DNA of 64,000 nt from Lunularia cruciata (lineage: Eukaryota; Streptophyta; Marchantiopsida; Lunulariales; Lunulariaceae). A program made the translations under genes and the position numbers. Below the pieces are notes generated by a model, which did not search any database, had not been told where the DNA came from, and saw only the letters and a list, made by a program, of their open reading frames with translations. Where the stretch lies: positions 43,996,243 through 44,060,242 of the forward strand of contig OX419761.1 of NCBI GenBank assembly GCA_948567375.1, read 5' to 3'. How positions within the stretch are numbered: position 1 is the first letter of the stretch; each line of letters starts with the position of its first letter. Below are positions 48,434 to 58,554 of the stretch, piece by piece.

Positions 48434-48643
48434 AGAGAAAGGTGACCATGTAGAATACATGAAGGATGAGGTCTTATCACCAGTACAAGGGAGAGACAAA
48501 TAAGGTAAAATAGGGCTAGGCCTCAATAGTATCTACAGGAGAAATATGCCTCCCTTGCCTAAGAAATCCGAGCTATACAAATAGTAAAGTCTACAAATCT
48601 TGGGAACATCCGAAGAAGCATCACCTAGTGTGACTTTCCATTC
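48434..48643 (-). mobile_element. Truncated E-family 3' copy, minus strand (E5)
   Basis: The reverse complement matches the last 200 bases of E1, from CACTAGGTGATGCTTCTTCGG through TAGCTCGGAT to the tail near the TGGTCACC equivalent of CGGTCGCC. It is longer than the tail-only copies. No clear target duplication. Confidence 0.75.
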
Positions 48644-48666
48644 TCTCCTTTTAAGAAAGTTCTTGG

Positions 48667-48764
48667 TGCTTAGCACCATTTTACCTATTTTGTCTCTCCC
48701 TTATACGGCTTGATGGGATCTTCCCATCCTTTGTGTTTTCTATGCGGTCGTCCTTTTCTTTTTG
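48667..48764 (+). mobile_element. 98-bp tail-only copy of the E family with 13-bp target duplication
   Basis: It begins TGCTTAGCACCATTTTACC and ends GCGGTCGTCCTTTTCTTTTTG. AGAAAGTTCTTGG is present on both sides (48654-48666 and 48765-48777). This fixes the 3' end of the family and shows insertion without the coding region. Confidence 0.9.
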
Positions 48765-48787
48765 AGAAAGTTCTTGGATTTCATCAA

Positions 48788-51700
48788 GAGAGTGTGGAGA
48801 TGGGAGAGGAGAGGGAGAGATGTGAGAGGAAAGATATACCTTTTCTGAGGGCTCTCTAGCATATAACACTTGAGTGAAACGTTCAGTTTTCAATCTCTAT
48901 TCCATTGGTACCTAGATTGAAGAGTATAGAGAATTCAGTAGAAAGTTATGAGGATTTTTAGGTTTTTTAGGGTTTAGAGTGATCATTACACATTGAGAGT
49001 CATTGGTCAGGAATTTTCATTTCTAATTTCTTGGTTTTCATGATTGAGTTCCATGGGAACTTAGTTTGAAAATTTTTGAGAAGGAAATTGAAAGTTATGA
49101 GAGTTTATAGTTTTTAGTGTTTTGATAGATTGTATTTTTTCATGTGAGTTGAGATGCAAAGGGTGGTGGTTTTGCAAGTATGGGGGGATATGGAGAGGAG
49201 CATCATGTGTTACTATTGTTATTCTTGGGCTAGCCATGGCTACACCTCCCCATGTGGGGACGCTTAGAGCAGCTCAAGATAACACTATGTTTGGTGTGTC
49301 ATCGATGCTTTACTTGGCAAGGGGTAAACACCCATGTGGGAAAGATGCACAATGACTATGATTGGATCACTTGGGATGCTCACATGAGGCTAGCAACCAT
49401 ATCAACAGCAATGATACTTGGGATTATGCACGCTTCCTCTATCCTTTCATTGATTGATACTGATTGAGTCGTGGGAGTGGTTAGCTTCTCAAGCAGGTTG
49501 CATTTTGGGGTTATTTGAGACTAGTTTTCCATGTCCATGTCTATTCCATAGGCTATCCAGTAAACTCCATGATGAGGCTAGATAGAATTTTTGCCTACAA
49601 GTTGATCATTTGGCATGTGATCCTTTGGATGAGTTAGCATGGTTCTTATTCCTCTTACTCCCTCGATAGTGTCTTCGTTATGCTAGATCAGGACATGCGG
49701 GGCATAAAGAGGTGGCTAGCAAATTTTTTTGATTCCAAGTGGGGGATTGGGTTGCTCTATAGGAGGAGTCTGTTAGGGCTGCATGTTTTAGGAGATAGGT
49801 TTTGTCATAAATACCATAGAGTCTACTTGATTACAATGATGTAGGACATTGGGCAGGCGAGTGAGTTTAGTAGAGCAACACGAGCGCTACACCCTTTGTC
49901 TGTGGCTAGTCCTACTAATGAGACAATATTTTCCTTATGCTCACTACACCTTATGGTAGGAGAGGGATTACCACTAGAGGTATTAGATATCAACCTGAGC
50001 AGCCTCTATGTCTTGATGGGTCACTTCTTGCACAAGCATTGTGCACTACCCCTCACCTTTCCTTTGGAGGCTAGTCAAGGATGGTATATGAGCATCGTAG
50101 AGATTACTCTTAGGTAGATGATCCTTCAAGTGGTGTTATTGAGTTGTTTCAAGTGGTTGCAATAGTAACAAGAGGAGACATTCTTATGTTTGTTAGATGA
50201 GTGTTAGGTGCTAGTTGACTTCTCACGATGGAGAAGGACAAGGGACCAATTGTTATTGGAGAGATCTTTTTTCATTTGTCAGCCGCACCATTGTCCTTCA
50301 GCATTGTTCTCACTATCGATAGCACCTCAGTCCACATCAGTTTGCAGTAGCTACACCCAGAGGATGTGAAGCTATATCTCTAGGTATTAAGGCATCCTAG
50401 ATATCCATCCAGAGTGGGTCATCCTACAAGTGGATGTTGAGAATGCTTTTTATAGTATCTCATGAGCATCTATCTTTAGAGAGCTTAGGGAGGCTGGTGG
50501 ATCCTTGGCAAGTCTTATTCCTTTTGTGTGGTCTTTTTATGGCTCTCTTGCTCCCCTTTACCAACACGGTTTTTCATAGGAGGGAGTCATCGTCTTGGAA
50601 TCAGCTATTCGTACACGTAAAAGAGATCCTTTAGGGGACCCTTATTTGCCATGGCTCACTTTAGAGCTCTCTTATCTACTACTTTGGCCATGCCAAGTTG
50701 TGTATTTCTCTCCTTGGTAGATGATACACACATCATGGGCCTTGTAGATCAGATTAAGTAGACCTTTGACCACTTGACTACCAAGCTACATCAAGTAGGC
50801 TTGAGAGTCAAGGTGTCAAAGTGCAGGGCATGGTCCTCTTTAGGTATCCCTCCCTACCTTGAGCTTCTAGAGAGGTGTATCACATCTATAGATGGACCAC
50901 ATGTTCTTGGAGTGCTTATAGGATTCAAGGATTTTGTCACACGCTTCTTAGACGCTACCCTTGCAGAGGATGTTCTCCATATGGTTGGCCTTCCGTTACT
51001 AGGAGATCCGCATGTGGCATTTGGTTTACTCTTCTCTAGTATTGCTTGTTGATTGACTTACTTCATCCATACAATTCCCTCTCCTTGACCTTCCTTGCAC
51101 ATTTGAGAGCCTTTGATAGGAGGATTATGGGAGTCTTTGGTGATATTATTGGACAAGAGACATTTAAGTGTGTGATAGGGGATTTGGCATGTAGACAAAG
51201 ATCTCTACCAATCTCATGTGGAGGGGTTAGCTTGCTATCTATGGAGGAGGTTATATGAACACATATAACATTTTTGGGTAGTTGGGTTCTCTTTGCATCC
51301 CTACTTTCCTCTCATTTTGTGGTTGTTTATAGTCCAATTTTGGAGACTTATGTGTTAGAGGTGGAGGAGGGATCCTTTTCTCTCTAGATGTTATTATGGT
51401 AGACTAGTGATAGTCTATCCCCACAAGCACGCCAAGAATTTCTATCTTTTGCTTCATTATCATTAGATTGGACTAGAGGTTTATAGTCTTCCTTGATGTC
51501 AACATACGCTACATTCTCTCTTAGTTGATTCGTCCATTCCTCATGCTACTTGAGCATGTCTTCACTCTTGCTCCCACAAGGGTGTAGGCTCTTGGATCTT
51601 GGCTTGACCATGCATTAGGGCATACCGACTCGCACCATCTACTTTCTCTATAGCAATGAGGTTTTGCCTAGGTTTGGTCCATCCTTCTACATCTTAAGTA

Positions 51701-52446
51701 CTCACTTGTTAGTGTGGTTCTACACTAGATGCAAGAGCGGTCCATATGACACGGTGTCCTTTTGGAGGACAGAGGATAGCTACCCATGATGCTATTAAGG
51801 ACATAGTGTTTGCTATGACACAAGAGAGTGGATACTTGGCTTGGAGAAATTGTTCGTATGCTTTGCGGACAACACATGTCAGGGCAGACTTATACTTGGT
51901 CCAAGATGATCAGGTGATAGTAGCAGATGTCGTGGTTATAGGTCCTATGTGTGATACAGTTTTGGAGGAAGTGATCACCCATCCCCCTGGATGTGCAGTG
52001 AGTGCAATAGCAACTCGCCGGGTATCCAAGTATAGGGGTATGCAGCGAGGTCACCTCTTTGTTCCTCTAGCCTTGGAGTTATATGGAGCGGTGGACACGG
52101 TGTTTGACACATTTGTCAAGAAGTGCACTAGAGCTTATCATGTTAGGCGCCATGGGTACAGTTCTCACTCTCATCCGATGTAGCATATTTTAGACAACAT
52201 GTGTCCATTACTCTACATAGGGCAGTGGAAGGTGCAATCCATAGGGAAACAATCACACTAGGTGATGCTTCTTCCTATGCTCAAGTTGTCTGTAGACTGG
52301 ATGACTTGCATATCTTAGGTGCAGTTGGGCAGATTTCTCATATAGACTCTATTGGGGCTTAGCCCCATAGTACCTAGTTTGCCTCACCCTTGTACAGCTT
52401 GATGGGGTCTTCCCCTCCTTTGTGTTGTCTACACTGTCTCCATTTT
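48788..52446 (+). mobile_element. R2-like non-LTR retrotransposon copy E2
   Basis: It starts GAGAGTGTGGAGATGGG and is colinear with E1 to the 3' stem-loops (52363-52417) and CCATTTTCTTG. It is the most decayed in its first half. It was inserted a few bases to the right of the 98-bp tail-only copy. Confidence 0.87.
49236..52183 (+). pseudogene. Zinc finger / RT / restriction-like endonuclease protein of E2
   Basis: The same protein as in E1, with many stops and shifts. ATG at 49236 is in a GCCATGG context, as in E1 and E3. The finger is frameshifted inside its first cysteines (an extra A near 49281). The RT active site reads LVDDTHI, so both aspartates remain. The nuclease part is the best preserved: 51746-52183 is open for 145 codons and includes HDAIKD, RADLYLVQDDQ, ADVVV and VSKYRGMQRGH. 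It ends at the same point as E1. Confidence 0.87.
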
Positions 52447-52454
52447 CTTGTGTG

Positions 52455-52540
52455 ATAAGGATAAAACAAGTGGTAAAATGGAGCTTAGGCCCACTAGTAT
52501 CGAAATGAGACATCTATCCTACACTGCCCAAGAACATCCA
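52455..52540 (-). mobile_element. E-family tail fragment, tail-to-tail with E2 (E6)
   Basis: The reverse complement reads GTGGGCCTAAGCTCCATTTTACC with upstream text like CTTGGGCAG...TCTCAT, matching the first stem-loop area of the E 3' region. It lacks the last 70 bases and lies almost immediately after the E2 3' end, in opposite orientation. Confidence 0.65.
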
Positions 52541-54185
52541 ATGATTTGTTTTGGACATTGTATGGACATATGGAAATATCCGAGAAATCTGTCATCCAGC
52601 ACCTAACAGCATTGAATGATCACTTTTGGACATCGTATTGGAATGTGCGCGCTTTTTATTCATTAACATATTTGTGCATGAATCAACTCTGTACCATATG
52701 CCTCTGCACCAGTTGGCTCTTCTGTTTGACTGATGCTTTGGCCCAATCTACTCATTGTGCACTAGGGGACATCAACGCTCCAAATCTTGGTCAGTCGGAA
52801 GTGTTCTCCCACCAAAGCCCGAGGAGCTAGAGAGGCACCTACCAAGGAGAGTCACAAGGAAAATCATTCAATTTCTTTGTATTTCTTTGTATCAATTAGA
52901 GTATATCCATACAAACAACAAGAAGTGCATAAATATGCATTTCTAAAACTTGTTTTCACTCTAAGTAATGTACATGAAATATATTATACTGTGTCTTATT
53001 ATCTTTTTTATTTACTCATAAAGATTACATCAGTAAGTCAGGAGTTTCTTTTTAGTTTAGAATTGCAATTTGGAGACTTTCTTGTCAATTGTCCTTCTCA
53101 ACAACTCTTGCTCACACATTCCCTATCTGTGTGTATTTCTCTTCTGAACTACTATTCACGATTATTTTTTTTTTGTTTATTATCTTTAAGATATAATGCT
53201 ATGTTTCTAGCAACTAATTTCTAATTGAAGAATTTAATTAATACAAATGTATAGTATTTATACCCTTTTGAGTGATTTTTATATGGTGAAAAGTATTAAA
53301 GGTTGAAATCTTAAGATATCTTTTTGATGATGAAGGGCTTCTATTTATTTACATTAAATATTTTTGATAAATTAATAAAGAGGAATTTAAATCTAGACTA
53401 AGATTTATCACTAAAAGCAATACATTTTAGTCTCAATTTTTTTTTCAATTCTTTGTATTATTAGATATTTCGCACAGATACATGAGACAAGGAAGAAATG
53501 AAAGGTATATAATTTAACTAACTAGAGTTGATAACTTCATAAAAAATTGTCTCTTAAGTAATATTGAAGACTGGAAGTTGGTGTAATAATTAACCAGCGT
53601 CTCACGAGCCTAAGTAAGATAAATTTGCTCCTCAATACGGAGGATTACACCCTCATTCTTCACTCTCCAGCGTTGAATTTTCCACCTGCTAAAGTAACAC
53701 TCTTCAATATCTCTCTTCCGATGCCTGCATGAATGAATGGAGGATTTGATGAAAGTAGCAATTCGAAGTTGAAAAGACCACACGATTTTAACCTCTCGCA
53801 TTGGATAGTTAGAAGTGTGTTGTATCTCGAAGAAGATGACTACCACGAAGTTGGAATTTGGTGTCTACGATGAGAATAGCTACCAATCGAGAAGAGTATA
53901 GGAGATAAGATTTGGTTGATTCATGCGACTAAAATTTCGAAGACTTCTAACTTGCACAATCTTATCGGCTTTTAAAGTCACGATCTTGCACTCGAATGGA
54001 CGCCCTCGAGGTTGAGAATACCTTATCTCGCTCGATTAATTGCAACCCACCTGCAGAGCAGAAGTTATGACAGTCTGCTTTCTTGCGATGCTGAGTCACT
54101 CTTGATTTCATCAGCAGCTCTGACTTAAAATAGTAGGATACACGGACCTCCATTTCGTCAACTGAGGTGGTTCCTAACTTATATG
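52541..54185. other. Unassigned
   Basis: 52750-52860 is moderately GC-rich without a recognisable gene; 52900-53600 is very AT-rich. 53600-54180 has host-like composition and is probably upstream sequence of the GDSL gene. Confidence 0.45.
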
Positions 54186-54451
54186 CCATTGCAGCTCTGT
54201 CACATAGTTCGAGCTCCTCAGACTGTCCATGTTGGACGAATTTTGACTTCACGCACTCTTCTAATATCTCTGCATGTTTTGCTTGCTGAATCGCTTAACT
54301 TCTCTGCCTACTTCTCTACCATTGCAGCTCTGTCAGGTAGTTCGAGCTCCTCAAACTGTCCACGTTGGACGAATATTGACTTCACGTACTCTTTTCATAT
54401 CTCTGCGTGTTTTGTTCGCTGAATCCTTTTAACTTCTCTGCCTACTTCATG
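54186..54451 (+). repeat. 133-bp tandem duplication upstream of the GDSL gene
   Basis: 54186-54318 and 54319-54451 begin CCATTGCAGCTCTGTCA and run through GTTCGAGCTCCTCA, TTGGACGAAT and TGACTTCACG to CTCTGCCTACTTC, with about a dozen differences. It lies 190-460 bases before the start codon, where promoter elements would be. Confidence 0.92.
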
Positions 54452-54643
54452 CCTTGGCCTTGGCTGCAATACGTTTCCAGCAGTTGATTTGGAGACCAAG
54501 AGCTCTTTTGGACGACAACAGCGGCAGATACTAGTAGTCTGAAGGATGGAGGAATTATCGGTGCAGGGATCCCATAGTGCAGTAAAACATTAACAAATTT
54601 TTAGTATCAACTGATGACATTCATTCCGCTGGGACGCAAGACG

Positions 54644-56809
54644 ATGAAGATTTTCGGGAATTTGACTGCGTGGGTGTTGCTGATGGTAGTGAGCGCAGCT
54701 TGCGATAGAAGTTCAGCAACTAATCAGTCTTCAGCCCTGCCCCAGTTCGTGTGCCCCGAAGGATTATTTGTCTTTGGAGCTTCGATTGCTGATACTGGCA
54801 ATATCCAAGCGGCTGTTCCTTTCTACACTGAGCCCGAGTCCCCACCTTACGGCAGTGCCTTCTTTGGACGTCCAGCTAGACGTTACTCGAATGGACGGGT
54901 CTTTACGGATTTCTTGAGTCAGTTCTCCTCACCTGATCACTTCACTTTCGAGCCTTCACGGCATATCAATGCCAGCAACTTATTGTACAGAGCTTGACCG
55001 TATTGTGGTCACAAAAGATTGCGCATGGGGTTGGATGTTTGAATTTGCATTTTGATTGAAATCTGGATTTGCGATTTGTCCCAAAATCTTGAGTATCTGA
55101 CATTGGAATCTTAAACTTGCAGCCCAAGCGTTCAGAATTCCACTGCTTACGCCATATCTTCGAAGCATTGCTCCTGATTTCCGGCGGGGAGTGAACTTCG
55201 CTGTCTCCGGTGCCCCGATTCTGTTGAGTTCGATTCGGCAAGTTGTTTTCTATTTCGGATTTCAACAAGCACAATTCATCAGATTTAAGCAGAACTCCCT
55301 ACAAGTCCAAGCCCAGGCACCCGGTAAAATTCACTTTGGAGTTTCGATCCGTTTTGGTCACTCCTGTCACACTCTAGCTTAATCAATCCTACTTACAGAT
55401 TCATGATTTGCCTAACATGGATGCAGCTTTCATGCCTTAACATGGTCTACGCCACTTCTGTTGTCAAAGATCCTCCACTGACTGTAATGAGGAAATCCCC
55501 ATGTGTCGTGAATTCGCCATACGTAGTGTTAATGCTACAGTTTCAATTTTAATTCAACAAGAGGCACAAGACTGGTCGTTGAAGCTAGGAAAGTACATCG
55601 CAGGTGTTATTGGCGAATAATTTTTTTTTTACCACATGCGCAGAGTTCGGTGGAATTAGCACCACTTTTGCTGAACTTCTTCCGACGCAGGAGATATTTG
55701 ACAAGGGGTTGTACACGCTGCGATTTGGTCCTCTGAATGATATCGCGGCATTAATTCTCAGTGGAAATCTCACAGCGGCGCAAGTCGAGCAAATCTACCC
55801 TCCGAAATTGGCAGCGGCTATAGCCGCCGGAATTCAGGTACTCAATGAATCTAGACAAGGTTAAGAGCTCTTACTGTGTCCTCCTTGTTCAGAAGCTCAA
55901 CAAGACCTGTACTTTAAACTCGCGCTTTCATGTATATCACGCAAAGGAAAACTCATTACGACCTGTACTAACAAACTCGCACTTTCATATATGTAAAGGA
56001 AAGGAAAACTCATTTCAACTTGTTTGTGGATGGATGGCAGAATCTGTACGATTCTGGTGCTCGAACAATTTTGGTATCCAACTCCGCAAGATCGGGCTGT
56101 CTACCGCTCTTTCAAACTTTCTATGCCAACGATTCTTCAGTTGCTCGCGATAGGTTCGGGTGTATCGTCCCAGTGAACAGAATCAGCACAGCTTACAATT
56201 CTTTGCTGCTCGCAGCAATCCAAAATCTTCGAAGAAACTTAACCGACGCTACCATCCTTTACTTCGACATCGCTGCTGCCCAAACAATAATTTTTGAATT
56301 TCCTGAAACATACGGTATATACTTCTGCTCTGACTTACTGAATCTGGAAATGCCAATTTAACTGTGTGTCCCACATAACGAGTAACCATTTAGGAGTTCG
56401 ACTTCCGGATATCTTCTGTTCTCCTTTTTTGGTGAAGGTAGCTTCTGTTGTTGAGAGCCAATTTTCCATCTGATGTACAGGATTTGCACAGGAAAAGCTT
56501 CTAGTCGCGTGTTGTGGACGAGGTGGACAGTTTAACTTCACTGGTGCTTCAATAACCTGTGGGCAGCAATTTGTGGATGAGCAAAATGTGACGAGGACTG
56601 TAGGAGCTTGCGCTGATCCCAGTTCTTCTGTAAATTGGGACGGCGTCCATGACACAGAAGCGTTTGCAAGACTCACAGCCGAGTTCGCCCTTCAGGGCCA
56701 GTTCTTAGATCCCCCTATCAATCTGAAACTGGTCTGCGATTTAGATTTCAGCAAATTTCGTGGTTCAAACTTCACCCAAACCTATCCAAACACCACACTG
56801 CTGACTTAA
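54644..56809 (+). CDS. GDSL esterase/lipase, five exons, secreted
   Basis: Proposed exons are 54644-54917, 55123-55323, 55644-55837, 56041-56314 and 56481-56809. All introns are GT-AG with matching phases (1,1,0,1), giving 423 residues, slightly longer than usual. The family are SGNH hydrolases that cleave ester bonds of lipids, acylated sugars or cell-wall polymers outside the cell. A signal peptide (MKIFGNLTAWVLLMVVSAAC) starts the protein; I chose this ATG because an upstream one at 54614 adds a polar stretch. Ser47 lies in FGASIADTGN (block I), GVNFAVSGA at 114-122 is block II, and Asp368 and His371 are in WDGVHDTE (block V). Odd points: GDS is GAS, and the block III motif GQND is GPLND. 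The four-intron structure is typical of plant GDSL genes. The substrate cannot be told. Confidence 0.88.
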
Positions 56810-58554
56810 GTTTCGCAGATATGTGCACAGAACTTTAAAAAGTTTCATAGCTCCAGCTCCCACTCCGATTTAGAAGGCCTGGTTATGGTATATTTTCAAT
56901 CATAAACAAGGCGTCTTCTCAAATTGTTAAAAGATCAGGAGTCAGTGATTATTGTGCACGCCAAAGTAGAGTGAGCTTTCTACTTGTTGAACCTGTGAAT
57001 CTGCGGAACATTTTGGAGCAATTGAAACATATTTTGATTAGAGGTGCTTCAGAGTCACAGTCTGAGAAAGAAATAAAGCACAAGTAATAAAACGAATAAA
57101 GCAGGTTTTGAAGTTTCGCAGGGTTATTACTGCGTGGTTAACCTGTGGGTGTCTATCAGGAAAGGTCTTGACTCGCAGGAGAGGTTTTGGCACGAGGTCC
57201 CACGTTCCCTTGGTTTCCATGTCCGCTTGCCAACGATGGGCATTTAGAACGGAAGAAAGGGGAATGCACTGTTATGGCAATAGAAACGCGTATAGGAGGG
57301 ATGAAGAGGGAAGAGTGCGTTTGGATTTCTTGGAGTATTCTACGCTGGCAGGTGAGAGTAAAAGCAGAGATGGACTTTGACACTTAGAATTAACGGCACT
57401 CTAAACTCTAAACCCGACCTCTCCTGCCACGAATTATCCTCGAAGCGAAAACACTCTCGACGAAACAGAAGCACGAGCTCTTTACAACAACTTTGTAGGA
57501 CACTGCCAAATCTGTCGGACAACCGGTTGCAAGCAATCCGGAAAGGCCTCCCAACCCTCAGACCCTCTAAATTGAGTTCGCACTACCTCAAAAATCCCTG
57601 CCAAAAATATTTAAGGGAAGGACACGAGATGTCTGTGTCTTGTCATCCAGAACCTGGACTCTCGAAATAAAGACAACCAAATCTCAGCAAGATCGATGCT
57701 CTGGTGATTTTGATCCAGATTCATTCCTCAGACGAGATACTCCTCTAGAAATCAACCAGATCTGTTCAAGTACTTCATCGCTCAAACTAATTCCAGACTC
57801 CTGTCCTGCTACAGAGACATAGGATCGACACGACCAGCATCTACAAGCAGCACACTCGCAAGTTGCTAAGTAGATGACCATACAGTAATCTAGTGTCCGA
57901 CAGGGAAGGACCGTAGAACACGAAGCAATCAAACGCTTGTTCTTCACAACTCCAGGACTACCTCCTGGTTGCCCAACTACCTTCAAAGCCAAAATTGCGA
58001 AACAAAGGGGGTTTAAAAATGTTGTTGTCACTGGCCTGTTATAAAAGTCTAAAAAATATTTAAATTTGAAAGAAGATTATACTTGGTAGGAATAATTTCT
58101 TTAGGCAAATGGGGAGTGGGTAACATGGAAATTTTATGGGTGGTCAACTATGATCGTAAACATGGGTTGGTCATATGTATTCAAATCATTTTTACGAGAA
58201 CTGCAAATTGTGACATGTGCACTTTTACAGTTGCCGGTTCGGATGCTCCCATGAATAATAGCTATTCTTGTGAATCACTTAATTATTACGTTGACATATG
58301 GGTGCATTAGAGTTGTAAAATACAACTCTAATATCAGATATTAGAGTTGGAAAAATATCTGTATAGCTGACACAGTCTGATGAAACGGGAGTGCATTCGA
58401 GCTATGGTATTTTAACTAGATGTGGACATAGGGGCTTTGCCGTCAAAAGGAGACAAAGAGAGTTATGGGCATGAAAAATGGAAGAGAATTGTGAGGATAG
58501 AAATTTATACATGTCTTTCGAAGTTGGAAGCGAGTTGAGAGTTCGGGAGATAGG
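56810..58554. other. GDSL 3' flank and unassigned DNA
   Basis: AATAAA occurs at 57072-57077 and 57095-57100, about 260-290 bases after the stop, as possible polyadenylation signals for the GDSL gene. 57100-58030 is GC-richer, with overlapping ORFs on both strands (plus 57377-57670; minus 57684-58031), none with a motif I know. The rest is AT-rich. Confidence 0.5.

Noticed and set aside
57108..58031. Overlapping ORFs downstream of the GDSL gene as a second host gene
   Set aside because: Frames overlap on both strands, none has a recognisable domain, and no consistent exon structure could be built.
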